The notes beneath the pieces are model-generated. The model was not told the DNA's origin. It did no database searches and worked only from the letters and a program-made list of their open reading frames with translations. DNA of 44,465 bases from Bacteroidaceae bacterium (GTDB taxonomy: Bacteria > Bacteroidota > Bacteroidia > Bacteroidales > Bacteroidaceae), in contig BLLV01000106.1 of NCBI GenBank assembly GCA_011959205.1, positions 1 through 44,465 of the forward strand, given 5' to 3'. Every line of letters starts with the position of its first letter. Position 1 is the first letter of the stretch. Shown here piece by piece: positions 23,756-31,905 of the stretch. The position numbers were made by a program, and so were the translations under genes.

Positions 23756-25903
23756 ATGGAACTATTCGACCTTAACATACATTTTCCAGTCACCGATCCT
23801 ACTTGGATATTCTTCCTGGTACTTATCATCATCTTGTTCGCTCCCATGATTTTGGGGTGTCTGCGTATCCCGCACATCATTGGTATGATACTTGCCGGGG
23901 TTGCGGTGGGAAAGTATGGCTTCAATATTCTGGAACGCGACAGCAGCTTTGAGTTGTTCGGAAAAGTGGGACTCTATTACATCATGTTCCTGGCAGGCCT
24001 TGAGATGGATATGGATGATTTCAAGAAGAACCGGACAAAGGGGCTGGTTTTTGGTATGTTCACTTTCCTTATTCCGATGGGGCTGGGTATATGGAGCAGC
24101 ATGAGCATGCTGGGTTATGGTTTCCTTACTTCTGTGCTGCTGGCCAGCATGTATGCCAGCCATACCTTGATAGCTTATCCCATTATCAGCCGGTATGGCT
24201 TGTCCCGGCAGCGGACGGTCAGTATCACTATTGGGGGAACGGCGGTGACTGTGGTGCTGGCCTTGATGGTGCTGGCTGTTATTGGCGGTATGTATAAAGG
24301 TGAGGAGGTAGGCGGATTGTTTTGGGTACTATTGGTTGCTAGGGTGGTTCTGCTGTTTGGGCTGATTATATTTTTAATGCCTCGTATCAGTCGGTGGTTC
24401 TTTCGTACTTATGATGATGCGGTGATGCAATTCGTTTTTGTACTGGCTATGGTGTTTTTGGGCGGAGGCTTGATGGAACTGGTCGGAATGGAGGGCATCT
24501 TGGGGGCTTTCCTTGCCGGGTTGGTGTTGAACCGTTTTGTGCCTCATGTTTCGCCTTTGATGAACCGGCTGGAATTTGTGGGCAATGCACTGTTTATTCC
24601 TTATTTCTTGATTGGAGTGGGAATGATCATTGATGTACGTTGCCTTTTTACGGAGGGTGAGGCATTGAAGGTAGCGGTAGTGATGACTGTAGTGGCTACT
24701 TTCAGCAAATGGCTGGCAGCATGGATCACTCAGAAAATATATGGCATGAATAAGGTGGAGGGTAGCTTGATTTTTGGATTAAGCAATGCACAGGCTGCCG
24801 CAACCTTAGCTGCCGTATTGATAGGTCATGGTATTATTATGGAAAACGGAGAACGGTTGCTTAGCGATGATGTGTTGAATGGCACGGTAGTCATGATTTT
24901 GTTTACTTGTATCATCAGTTCGGTGGTGACGGAACGTGCCGCGCGAAAGATGGTGACACAAGAAAATCTGACCGAAGGCGGTGAAGGCAAGGAGCTGGAG
25001 CGTATCTTGATTCCGGTGGCCAATCCCGAGACGATAGAAGGGCTGGTGGGTATGGCCTTGATGATGAGGCATCCCAGGCAGAAAGAGTCGTTGGTGGCCT
25101 TAAGCGTCATCAATGACAATAATACTTCCGAGACAAAAGAATTGATAGGCAAGCGAAATTTGGAGCGGACGGCCATGATTGCCGCTGCTGCCGATGCATC
25201 TGTAAAGACTGTGCTGCGTTATGACTTGAATATTGCGCAAGGTATTATCCATACACAGAAAGAGTATGCGGTGACGGATGTTGTGATAGGTTTGCATCGC
25301 AAGACAAATCTGATGGATTCTTTCTTTGGAAATCTGACGGAGAGCCTGCTGAAGGGAACGAACCGACAGATTATGATTACCAAGTTATTGATGCCTGTCA
25401 ATACATTGCGCCGGATTGTGGTGGCGGTACCCGATAAGGCGGAGTATGAGATGGGGTTTTTGAAATGGGTGACACAGCTTTGCCGTATGGGGAAACAATT
25501 GGGGTGCCGCGTGCATTTTTTTGCTACGGAGGACACGTTGAAGCATTTGCGTGTCGTGACTGAAAAACAGGAGGCGAACACCTTTACTGAAATTTCAGTG
25601 CTGGAAGAATGGGATGATTTGCTCCTTCTGACCGGGCAAGTGAGTTATGACCACCTGTTTGTGGTGGTGTCTTCGCGCAAAGGGTCTATCTCCTATCAGA
25701 CTTCTTTTGAACGTCTGCCAGCACAAATCAGCAAGTATTTTGCCAATAACAGTTTGCTGATTGTATATCCGGACCAGTTGGGAGACGACCCGCAGGAGAT
25801 TGTTTCTTTCTCTGACCCTCGCGGACAGTCGGAGACACGAGTATATGATAATGTAGGAAAATGGTTCTACAAATGGTTTAAGAAAGGTGATGAACGAAAT
25901 TAA
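23756..25903 (+). CDS. CPA2-family cation:proton antiporter with C-terminal USP-like domains
   Basis: This 715-residue protein has about 12 hydrophobic segments in residues 15-395, with CPA2 features such as RIPHIIGMILAGVAVGKYG, FLAGLEMDMDDFKK and LGAFLAGLVLNRFVPH. It should exchange Na+ or K+ for protons across the inner membrane. The soluble C-terminus (about 415-690) has alternating strands and helices in two related halves (RILIPVANPETIEGLVGMAL and RRIVVAVPDKAEYEMGFLKW) that look like tandem universal-stress-protein folds. These could sense nucleotides or cytosolic state. No TrkA-N (KTN) domain is seen. It starts a rightward unit, and its end overlaps or abuts the TcdA-like gene. Confidence 0.87.
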   Translation: MELFDLNIHFPVTDPTWIFFLVLIIILFAPMILGCLRIPHIIGMILAGVAVGKYGFNILERDSSFELFGKVGLYYIMFLAGLEMDMDDFKKNRTKGLVFGMFTFLIPMGLGIWSSMSMLGYGFLTSVLLASMYASHTLIAYPIISRYGLSRQRTVSITIGGTAVTVVLALMVLAVIGGMYKGEEVGGLFWVLLVARVVLLFGLIIFLMPRISRWFFRTYDDAVMQFVFVLAMVFLGGGLMELVGMEGILGAFLAGLVLNRFVPHVSPLMNRLEFVGNALFIPYFLIGVGMIIDVRCLFTEGEALKVAVVMTVVATFSKWLAAWITQKIYGMNKVEGSLIFGLSNAQAAATLAAVLIGHGIIMENGERLLSDDVLNGTVVMILFTCIISSVVTERAARKMVTQENLTEGGEGKELERILIPVANPETIEGLVGMALMMRHPRQKESLVALSVINDNNTSETKELIGKRNLERTAMIAAAADASVKTVLRYDLNIAQGIIHTQKEYAVTDVVIGLHRKTNLMDSFFGNLTESLLKGTNRQIMITKLLMPVNTLRRIVVAVPDKAEYEMGFLKWVTQLCRMGKQLGCRVHFFATEDTLKHLRVVTEKQEANTFTEISVLEEWDDLLLLTGQVSYDHLFVVVSSRKGSISYQTSFERLPAQISKYFANNSLLIVYPDQLGDDPQEIVSFSDPRGQSETRVYDNVGKWFYKWFKKGDERN

Positions 25904-26612
25904 TATGGAATGGCAGCAGCGTACGGAGTTGCTGCTGGGAAAAGATAAGATGGAACGCCTGCGCCGCGCTCATGTGCTGGTGGTGGGCTTGGGTGGAGTA
26001 GGGGCGTATGCTGCCGAAATGATTTGCCGTACAGGGGTGGGCCGTATGACCATTGTGGATGCGGACACTGTGCAGCCCAGTAATCTGAATCGTCAGCTTC
26101 CGGCTCTTCACTCTACTATGGAACGTCCTAAAGCGGAGATATTGGCGGAACGCTTCCGTGATATCAATCCCGGTTTGGAACTGACCGTATTGGCGGAGTA
26201 TCTGAAAGATGACCGTATTCCGGAGCTGCTGGACAGTGCGGAATTCGATTTCGTGGTGGATGCCATTGATACGGTGGCTCCTAAATGTTACCTCATATAT
26301 CATGCGCTTCAGCGTCGTCTGCCCATTGTGAGCAGCATGGGGGCCGGTGCCAAACGGGATATTACCCAGATCCGTTTTGCCGATTTATGGGATACTTACC
26401 ATTGCGGATTGAGCAAGGCCGTGCGAAAGCGTTTGCAGAAAATGGGGATGAAACGGAAACTTCCGGTTGTATTTAGTACGGAGCAGGCCGATCAGGATGC
26501 GGTGATACTGGTTGATGATGAGAGAAACAAGAAATCCACCGCCGGAACCGTGAGTTATATGCCGGCGGTCTTTGGTTGCTATCTGGCGGAGTATGTGATA
26601 AGAAAAATTTGA
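25890..26612 (+). CDS. tcdA: tRNA threonylcarbamoyladenosine dehydratase, ThiF/E1-like (TcdA/CsdL)
   Basis: This 240-residue E1-like protein carries the nucleotide-binding loop [23 protein letters not shown], then [15 protein letters not shown] and [12 protein letters not shown], which are typical of the YgdL/TcdA family. TcdA uses ATP to cyclise the t6A base at position 37 of ANN-decoding tRNAs. TKxFC-type catalytic cysteines are not obvious, so activity is assigned by family. Three starts are in frame: GTG 25887, ATG 25890 and ATG 25905. The last gives [12 protein letters not shown] and best matches homologues, whereas 25890 overlaps the antiporter stop by 14 nt and would allow coupling. 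Confidence 0.83.
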   Translation: MNEINMEWQQRTELLLGKDKMERLRRAHVLVVGLGGVGAYAAEMICRTGVGRMTIVDADTVQPSNLNRQLPALHSTMERPKAEILAERFRDINPGLELTVLAEYLKDDRIPELLDSAEFDFVVDAIDTVAPKCYLIYHALQRRLPIVSSMGAGAKRDITQIRFADLWDTYHCGLSKAVRKRLQKMGMKRKLPVVFSTEQADQDAVILVDDERNKKSTAGTVSYMPAVFGCYLAEYVIRKI

Positions 26613-26614
26613 TT

Positions 26615-27274
26615 ATGATAGAATTACAGGGAATAACGAAGAGTTTCGGCACACTGCAGGTGCTGAAAGGTATTGATCTGAGGATAGAAAAAGGAGAGGT
26701 GGTAAGCATTGTGGGGCCCAGCGGTGCGGGGAAAACCACGTTGTTGCAGATTATGGGAACACTGGATAAGGCGGACGCGGGTACTATCCTGCTGAATGGC
26801 ACCGAAGTGAGCCGCTTGAAGGAAAAGGAATTGTCGGCTTTCCGCAACCGGCAGATCGGCTTTGTGTTTCAGTTTCACCAGCTGCTTCCCGAATTCACCG
26901 CTTTAGAGAATGTGATGATTCCTGCATTGATAGCGGGCACTTCCTCGTCCGAAGCCATGCAGAAGGCTAAAGAAACGTTGACGTTCTTGGGCTTGTCCGG
27001 ACGTGCTTCGCACAAACCGGCCGAATTGTCGGGAGGAGAGAAACAGCGTGTGGCGGTGGCGCGTGCGTTGATAAACAACCCGGCGGTTATCCTTGCGGAT
27101 GAACCGTCGGGCAGTCTGGATACCCGCAACAAAGAGGAACTTCATCAGTTGTTCTTTGATCTGCGTGATAAATTAGGTCAGACTTTTGTTATTGTGACTC
27201 ACGATGAGAGTCTGGCCCGTCTGACAGACCGGACGATTCACATGGTGGATGGCAGAATTTCTTCGGAAGTCTGA
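26615..27274 (+). CDS. ABC transporter ATP-binding protein, LolD-like
   Basis: This 219-residue ATPase has a Walker [10 protein letters not shown] (about 36-44), Q-loop [20 protein letters not shown] signature LSGGEKQR, Walker [13 protein letters not shown] and H-loop VIVTHDE. The sequence after the Q-loop ([14 protein letters not shown]) is typical of the LolD/MacB clade, which powers lipoprotein release or MacB-like export. No permease gene adjoins it; in many Bacteroidota LolD is likewise separate from LolCE. The start at 26615 is 2 nt after the preceding stop and begins [12 protein letters not shown], as in homologues; a longer frame from 26576 would overlap the upstream gene. Confidence 0.87.
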   Translation: MIELQGITKSFGTLQVLKGIDLRIEKGEVVSIVGPSGAGKTTLLQIMGTLDKADAGTILLNGTEVSRLKEKELSAFRNRQIGFVFQFHQLLPEFTALENVMIPALIAGTSSSEAMQKAKETLTFLGLSGRASHKPAELSGGEKQRVAVARALINNPAVILADEPSGSLDTRNKEELHQLFFDLRDKLGQTFVIVTHDESLARLTDRTIHMVDGRISSEV

Positions 27275-27289
27275 CAAGGGGAAGTCTGT

Positions 27290-27508
27290 CTATATTTTCT
27301 CAGGAAAACTGGCTTTCAGGATTTCAAATGCCCGGGCATAATCTTTTTCGAAAACTAATACTTTTATGTCCATTCCCGGAATATAAGCCAGTACCTGGGC
27401 GGTATATTCTCCTTGCAACATGGATTCTATGCCTTCGTTTTTCAGAAGATCTTGCAGCATGTGCGCGCGGACATCGCTTTTGAAAGAAGTGAGAATGACT
27501 GTTTTCAT
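27290..27508 (-). CDS. Possible independently translated DUF2007-like protein (internal start)
   Basis: The last 72 codons of the dehydrogenase frame start with an ATG at 27508. An AGGAGGA site lies 6 nt before it, an ideal spacing. Translation could therefore make the small domain alone as well as the fusion. The protein has one strand-helix-strand repeat (ILTSFKSDVRAHMLQDLLKN, IKVLVFEKDYARAFEILK) typical of this putative signal-transducing family. The likely history is two adjacent genes, dehydrogenase then DUF2007, joined by loss of the stop between them. Alternatively both products are made on purpose. The case rests on the ribosome site and the domain boundary. Confidence 0.4.
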   Translation of the reverse strand: MKTVILTSFKSDVRAHMLQDLLKNEGIESMLQGEYTAQVLAYIPGMDIKVLVFEKDYARAFEILKASFPEKI

Positions 27509-28684
27509 ATTCGTTCCTCCTGTATGGGTTGATTCTTTTTTCGATTTGCAGTTTTGCAGAATCCGGCGTACCACTTCTCCGGTGACGTCGCCGTCTTCGC
27601 CGTATGCGGCGTTTCGTTCATTAAACCGGCGTACTATTTCCTCGATGGTGTCATCACCGATTCCTGCTTCATCCAAACGGGTTTTAAGTCCGAGCTTCTT
27701 GAAAAAGTCTTCGGTTTTCTCAATAGTCAGCGATATGCGTACGCTGGGAACTCCTGAGGTGACTCCCCAGATCCGTTCGCCATATTGCAATATCTTGTCG
27801 CGTTTTTTGTCGGCAAGGGTGCGCAAGGTTCCCGGAAGTACGATAGCCAATGTCTGGCCGTGTGTCATGCCATGCAGTGCGGTCAGTTCGTGGCCTATCA
27901 TGTGGGTAGCCCAGTCTTCGGAGACTCCCATTGCGATGAAGCCGTTTAATGCCATGGTGGCGGATATCATGAATTCACTCATCAAGTGATAATCCTGCTT
28001 GTTCTCTTTGATTTGCGGGGCTATTTGTACCAGTGTACGGAGAATGCTTTCGCTCCAGCGGTCCATCAGGGAAGATTCGTTCGTCTTGGTCAGGTATTGC
28101 TCCATGACGTGCACGAAGGTGTCTGCCAGTCCGCAGGCTATCTGATAATCGGGTAGTGAGAAAGTCACCGTCGGGTCCAGAATGGAGAAAACGGGATGAT
28201 GGGAGAAGAACGGGTACTTTTCGTGTGTCTCACGGCATGAAATCACGGCTCCGTTATTCATTTCCGATCCTGTGGCGGGGATGGTCAGCACAGTTCCCAG
28301 AGGAATGGTGTGCTGTGCATTTCCTTTTTTTACCAGCTCCCATGCGTCTCCGTCGTATAGGATACCTGCCGCAATCAGCTTGGTACCGTCTATGACCGAG
28401 CCGCCGCCTACTGCCAGCAGGAAGTCGATGTTCTTTTCTTTGCCCAGCTCTATTGCTTTTTTCAGGGTGGATATGTCAGGATTTGATTCTATTCCCCAAA
28501 ATTCCGTGTAATCACGTCCTTCAAGGGCTTGGGTAACTTGCTCATAGACTCCGTTTGTCTTTACACTGCCGCCACCGAAAGTGATCATAATCCGCTTGTC
28601 GGCCGGTATCTCTTGGGCCAGCCGGGCAATCATGCCTTTCCCGAAGATGAGGCGTGTAGGGTTGTAAAAGATAAAATTATCCAT
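27290..28684 (-). CDS. Iron-containing alcohol dehydrogenase fused to a C-terminal DUF2007-like domain
   Basis: This 464-residue product has two parts. Residues 1-380 form a group III (Fe-ADH) dehydrogenase: GGGSVIDGTKL for NAD(P) binding, PATGSEMNNGAVI, and metal-ligand motifs including CGLADTFVHVMEQYL and GHELTALHGMTHGQTLAIVLPG. It resembles the YqhD/BDH-type NADPH-dependent aldehyde reductases. Residues 393-464, after a Lys/Ser/Thr-rich linker, form a small domain (MKTVILTSFKSDVRAHMLQDLL...) like the DUF2007 family, normally a separate 70-residue protein. The junction methionine at 27508 has its own strong ribosome site. It converges with the LolD-like gene, leaving 15 nt between stops. 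The alcohol or aldehyde substrate is unknown. Confidence 0.83.
   Translation of the reverse strand: MDNFIFYNPTRLIFGKGMIARLAQEIPADKRIMITFGGGSVKTNGVYEQVTQALEGRDYTEFWGIESNPDISTLKKAIELGKEKNIDFLLAVGGGSVIDGTKLIAAGILYDGDAWELVKKGNAQHTIPLGTVLTIPATGSEMNNGAVISCRETHEKYPFFSHHPVFSILDPTVTFSLPDYQIACGLADTFVHVMEQYLTKTNESSLMDRWSESILRTLVQIAPQIKENKQDYHLMSEFMISATMALNGFIAMGVSEDWATHMIGHELTALHGMTHGQTLAIVLPGTLRTLADKKRDKILQYGERIWGVTSGVPSVRISLTIEKTEDFFKKLGLKTRLDEAGIGDDTIEEIVRRFNERNAAYGEDGDVTGEVVRRILQNCKSKKESTHTGGTNMKTVILTSFKSDVRAHMLQDLLKNEGIESMLQGEYTAQVLAYIPGMDIKVLVFEKDYARAFEILKASFPEKI
27515..27521 (-). promoter_or_regulatory. Internal Shine-Dalgarno at the domain junction
   Basis: The minus strand reads AGGAGGA, 6 nt before the in-frame ATG at 27508 and inside the coding region of the longer dehydrogenase. 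Confidence 0.55.
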
Positions 28685-28736
28685 AACTATTTGGGGTTTT
28701 CTTGGTTAATATCGAGTAAAGATAACGCTTTTTATT

Positions 28737-28744
28737 TATCTTTG
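28737..28744 (+). promoter_or_regulatory. -7 promoter element of the S1-domain gene
   Basis: TATCTTTG matches TAnnTTTG 16 nt before the ATG at 28761, implying a very short leader. No -33 match at the usual distance was seen. Confidence 0.45.
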
Positions 28745-28760
28745 AGAAAAAATTTAGCTA

Positions 28761-29594
28761 ATGAACGTAAAACTGGGAAAATACAACCAACTGGAGGTTG
28801 TAAAAGAAGTAGACTTTGGTGTCTACCTGGATGGAGGTGACGACGGAGAGATTTTGTTGCCTACACGTTATGTGCCTGAAGGCTGTAAGCCCGGCGATGT
28901 GCTGAATGTCTTTCTTTACCTTGATAATGAGGAGAGGCTGATAGCTACCACCTTGCAGCCATGGGTGCAGGTGGGCGAATTTGCCTGTCTGGAGGTGGCA
29001 TGGATCAATGAATTTGGCGCGTTTTTGAACTGGGGATTGATGAAAGACCTTTTTGTTCCTTTCCGCGAGCAGAAGATGAAGATGCAGAAAGGACGGAAGT
29101 ATATAGTACACGCACATATAGATGAAGACAGTTACCGCATCATGGCTTCTGCCAAGGTGGAACGCTATCTTTCTAAGGACCGTCCCGATTATCGGCCGGG
29201 GCAGGAAGTGGATATCCTGATATGGCAGAAAACCGATTTGGGGTTCAAAGCCATTGTGGAAAATAAGTTCAGTGGTTTGCTTTACGATAATGAAATATTC
29301 CAACCTCTGGAAACCGGCATGCGGCTGACGGCTTATGTGAAGCAGGTGCGTGAGGATGGCAAGATAGATCTGGTTCTGCAAAAACTGGGCGCGAAGAAGG
29401 TGGATGATTTCTCGGAGGTGTTATTGCAGTATATTAAAGATCATGACGGTTTCACTCCGTTGAATGATAAAAGTGATGCCGGGGATATCTATGATACTTT
29501 CGGTGTCAGTAAGAAAACATTCAAGAAAGCGGTGGGCGATTTATATAAAAAGCGCCTGATTGTTTTGGAAACTGAGGGAATACGCCTTGCCTAG
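28761..29594 (+). CDS. CvfB-like S1 RNA-binding protein
   Basis: This 277-residue cytoplasmic protein has consecutive S1-like OB folds (about 1-65, 68-130 and 145-210), seen in VDFGVYLDGGDDGEILLPTRYVP, INEFGAFLNWGLMKDLFVPF and KTDLGFKAIVENKFSGLLYDNEI. A C-terminal winged-helix segment follows (YDTFGVSKKTFKKAVGDLYKKRLI). That arrangement matches the CvfB/YitL family, implicated in RNA binding and virulence gene expression in Staphylococcus. The exact RNA target is unknown here. It is a stand-alone gene that diverges from the Fe-ADH, with a compact terminator overlapping its stop. Confidence 0.9.
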   Translation: MNVKLGKYNQLEVVKEVDFGVYLDGGDDGEILLPTRYVPEGCKPGDVLNVFLYLDNEERLIATTLQPWVQVGEFACLEVAWINEFGAFLNWGLMKDLFVPFREQKMKMQKGRKYIVHAHIDEDSYRIMASAKVERYLSKDRPDYRPGQEVDILIWQKTDLGFKAIVENKFSGLLYDNEIFQPLETGMRLTAYVKQVREDGKIDLVLQKLGAKKVDDFSEVLLQYIKDHDGFTPLNDKSDAGDIYDTFGVSKKTFKKAVGDLYKKRLIVLETEGIRLA

Positions 29595-29604
29595 CGAGGC
29601 TTTT
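29584..29604 (+). terminator. Compact terminator overlapping the CvfB-like stop
   Basis: The arms 29584-29589 and 29595-29600 pair in a 6-bp stem with one G-T pair and are followed by TTTT. The stem begins inside the last codons of the gene. It is short, so efficiency is uncertain. Confidence 0.5.
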
Positions 29605-29650
29605 CCCTACCGGATATAGGAAAAACCCTATGAACTTATGGGGAAAATCA

Positions 29651-29682
29651 ATTGCGGGGGAAAGTGATTTCCCCTATTTTTG
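29651..29682 (+). promoter_or_regulatory. Promoter of the His/Tyr/Arg-rich exported protein
   Basis: ATTG at 29651-29654, a 20-nt spacer and TATTTTTG at 29675-29682 form a full Bacteroidota promoter. The ATG at 29718 is 35 nt downstream. Confidence 0.7.
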
Positions 29683-29717
29683 TGCCATAGAACTAACAAA
29701 CTAAAAACATAACAGCT

Positions 29718-30602
29718 ATGAAAAGATGGACTACATTATTGATAGTGATTTGTATGCTGGGCATAACCATTCCCGCAATGGGGGCCATGAGCATCAGCAA
29801 AATGAGGCAGAATACCCGTTTCCTCACAGACCGTATGGCATACGAACTGAAACTCAGTCCGCAGCAATACAATGATGTGTACGAGGTGAATTATGACTTT
29901 GTGAACAATGTCCGCTACTTGATGGACGATGTGGTGAGAGGGTATGATTATGCGTTGGAGCGTTATTATGATTTTCTGGATGTACGCAATGATGACCTCC
30001 GTTGGATACTCTCCAGCGTGCAGTATCGCCGCTTTATGGGAGCCGAGCATTTCTACCGTCCCATTTACGCACATGAGAATAAATGGCAGTTCCGCATTTA
30101 TCTGGTATATAATAATGTGAACTTCTTCTATTATGGAAAACCGCATCATTACACCAGCTATTGCGGAGGGCATTATCGTACTCATTTTAACAATGTCAGC
30201 TATTATAAGACTCATTATCGTGACCGTTACCGGCATGATGTGTACGACGGACATTATCGCATCCGCCATGACCGAGTGACTTATGATACACATCGCCGCC
30301 GTGATTTCAATGTGGCTGTCCGGCCTAGCAGACCGTCGGGTGAGCATCATCACCCGTCTGCCCCGCAGGCAAGGCCTGACAGACCGAAGAAGGATCATGA
30401 CAACAGGCATGACGGACGCCCTTCACGGCGTGAACAGAACTCGCGGGTTGATAAAGACCGTCGTGAAAACAAGCGTACGGCTCCGTCCGGAAGAGAGGTG
30501 AGACGGGAGAATAAGAAGAAGGAAAAGGATTCAACCCGGTCAAGAGAAAGAAATAAGAGTCATTCCGGTGAAAGAAGTGCTGCCCGTATGCATACGGTAT
30601 AA
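29718..30602 (+). CDS. Exported His/Tyr/Arg-rich protein of unknown function
   Basis: This 294-residue protein begins with a signal peptide (MKRWTTLLIVICMLG... ending AMGAMS). The next 90 residues are a compact domain (MAYELKLSPQQYNDVYEVNYDF, LERYYDFLDVRNDDLRWIL, FYRPIYAHENKW), recalling periplasmic proteins of the Spy/CpxP type without a firm match. From about residue 135 it turns to Tyr/His-rich sequence (YGKPHHYTSYCGGHYRTHF, then YYKTHYRDRYRHDVYDG). From about 190 a highly basic, disordered Arg/Lys/Asp/Ser tail begins. The His/Tyr block could bind metal, and the basic tail could bind cell wall, lipopolysaccharide or nucleic acid; both are inference. It is monocistronic, with its own promoter and a terminator at 30628. 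Confidence 0.75.
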   Translation: MKRWTTLLIVICMLGITIPAMGAMSISKMRQNTRFLTDRMAYELKLSPQQYNDVYEVNYDFVNNVRYLMDDVVRGYDYALERYYDFLDVRNDDLRWILSSVQYRRFMGAEHFYRPIYAHENKWQFRIYLVYNNVNFFYYGKPHHYTSYCGGHYRTHFNNVSYYKTHYRDRYRHDVYDGHYRIRHDRVTYDTHRRRDFNVAVRPSRPSGEHHHPSAPQARPDRPKKDHDNRHDGRPSRREQNSRVDKDRRENKRTAPSGREVRRENKKKEKDSTRSRERNKSHSGERSAARMHTV

Positions 30603-30627
30603 CCTTTGATAGGGATTGATCATACAC

Positions 30628-30678
30628 GAACTGTATAAGAACGCGTCTGACGCGCTCTCATACAGTTCTTTTATTTTT
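30628..30678 (+). terminator. Terminator after the His/Tyr/Arg-rich protein
   Basis: A 19-bp stem with two mismatches (30628-30646 with 30650-30668) has a 3-nt loop and runs into a T-rich tract. The rest of the 304-bp gap up to 30906 holds only a candidate -7 box at 30714. Confidence 0.82.
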
Positions 30679-30713
30679 CCGAAAGAATAGAGTGATGGCT
30701 TTGAATATTTCCG

Positions 30714-30721
30714 TACTTTTG
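30714..30721 (+). promoter_or_regulatory. Possible -7 element upstream of the ECF sigma operon
   Basis: TACTTTTG matches TAnnTTTG, but no well-spaced -33 element exists and the leader to 30907 would be about 180 nt. Confidence 0.3.
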
Positions 30722-30906
30722 GAAATTAGAGCACGGACAACCGTGTGCTGATTGTGTGATGCGATAGGCTTGTCTGGTGTTTTTAGATGCTGCAGGGTGT
30801 GTGGGGGCTTTATTTTTACAGGAAAGTTACTGGCAAATCATTTTTTTAGCTATAACATTCGACCCAGGCTGTTTTCTGACGTATCATAATATAAACCAAC
30901 GATCGC

Positions 30907-31473
30907 ATGATGAATCAAGAACAAATACAGGAACTTGTTGACCGGAGCAAACGGAATGATACGATTGCTTTTGCACAATTGGTGTCGGAATTCCAGGCAA
31001 TGGTGTTCAGACTTGCTTTTCGTTTGCTTTGTGACGAAGATGAGGCAAAGGATATGGTACAGGACGTTTTTGTGAAAATATGGATCTCGATAGATAAATA
31101 TGACGGCTCGTGCCGGTTCTCAACTTGGATGTATAAAATAACCTGTAATGCCTGCTATGACCGGCTTCGGGCATTGCGGCGTACTCCCCCGGCTTATTCA
31201 TCAGAAACCATATCCGTGGAACATGATATCGGGTCTGGAGAAAATATAGAGGAAGCGCTGTCCCATAAAGAATTGAAAGATTTAATTCTACGCTTCACCG
31301 AAGAGCTGACCCCTAAGCAAAGGTTAGTATTTACACTTCGTGATATTGAAGAACTGGATGTAGCCGAAGTTGTGATTATCACCGGCCTGTCGCCCGAGAA
31401 GATAAAGCATAACCTCTATCAGGCGCGAAAACAAATCAGAAATAAAATGCATCAAATAGACCCTGACTTATGA
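30907..31473 (+). CDS. ECF-type RNA polymerase sigma factor
   Basis: This 188-residue protein has sigma region 2 (FQAMVFRLAFRLLCDEDEAKDMVQDVFVKIW, then FSTWMYKITCNACYDRLR) and region 4 (LTPKQRLVFTLRDIEELDVAEVVIITGLSPEKIKHNLYQARKQI), joined by a short linker and lacking regions 1 and 3. It should direct RNA polymerase to a small regulon. The next gene overlaps it by 4 nt (ATGA), and that partner is a short single-span membrane protein, the usual place for an anti-sigma factor. Nearby envelope genes, namely the lipoprotein and perhaps the convergent GLPGLI/TonB pair, are candidate targets. Two ATGs are in tandem at 30907 and 30910, and either may be used. Confidence 0.93.
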   Translation: MMNQEQIQELVDRSKRNDTIAFAQLVSEFQAMVFRLAFRLLCDEDEAKDMVQDVFVKIWISIDKYDGSCRFSTWMYKITCNACYDRLRALRRTPPAYSSETISVEHDIGSGENIEEALSHKELKDLILRFTEELTPKQRLVFTLRDIEELDVAEVVIITGLSPEKIKHNLYQARKQIRNKMHQIDPDL

Positions 31474-31892
31474 AACGAGAAGAACAACGATATGAAGAAT
31501 GGCTGGAAAAGGTGAGAAAGAATCTGCCTTTAGTAGAGAATCCTGAGGAATTGTCTGAGGATATCATGAAAAAAATATCCCGTATTCCGCGCAAGCCTCA
31601 GAAACCGGTGAATGTGCTCAGGTGGCTTTCTGCCATAGCCGCCCTGTTCTTGTTGGGTGCTATGATGTATGAGGTTCTTTTTTATGCTGAGGCTCCGCCT
31701 CTTGAAAGAGGGACAGTAACTCTTAACAGCTGTCCTCCTACGCGAATCATTCAGTCAGTACCTTTAGAGAGGATGTCTGAAATGACGGTGCGGGAAAAGA
31801 CTGTCTTTTTATTCCGGATATGGAAAGAACACCGGGAGGTACAGTGCAGAAGAGAAAACCTCATCAATAAATTGAAAGATCGTAATCATTAA
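31470..31892 (+). CDS. Small single-span membrane protein, putative anti-sigma factor
   Basis: This 140-residue protein has a charged N-terminal cytoplasmic segment (EEWLEKVRKNLPLVENPEELSEDIMKKI), one transmembrane helix near residues 50-70 (LRWLSAIAALFLLGAMMYEVLF), and a periplasmic tail of about 70 residues. It overlaps the ECF sigma gene by 4 nt. The layout (sigma, then single-span protein with a cytoplasmic N-terminus) matches anti-sigma factors, but the N-terminus lacks the zinc HxxxCxxC motif. It is also shorter than FecR-type regulators. The role is therefore inferred from position and topology. Confidence 0.6.
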   Translation: MKREEQRYEEWLEKVRKNLPLVENPEELSEDIMKKISRIPRKPQKPVNVLRWLSAIAALFLLGAMMYEVLFYAEAPPLERGTVTLNSCPPTRIIQSVPLERMSEMTVREKTVFLFRIWKEHREVQCRRENLINKLKDRNH

Positions 31893-31905
31893 AAAGAAAA
31901 GTGTT

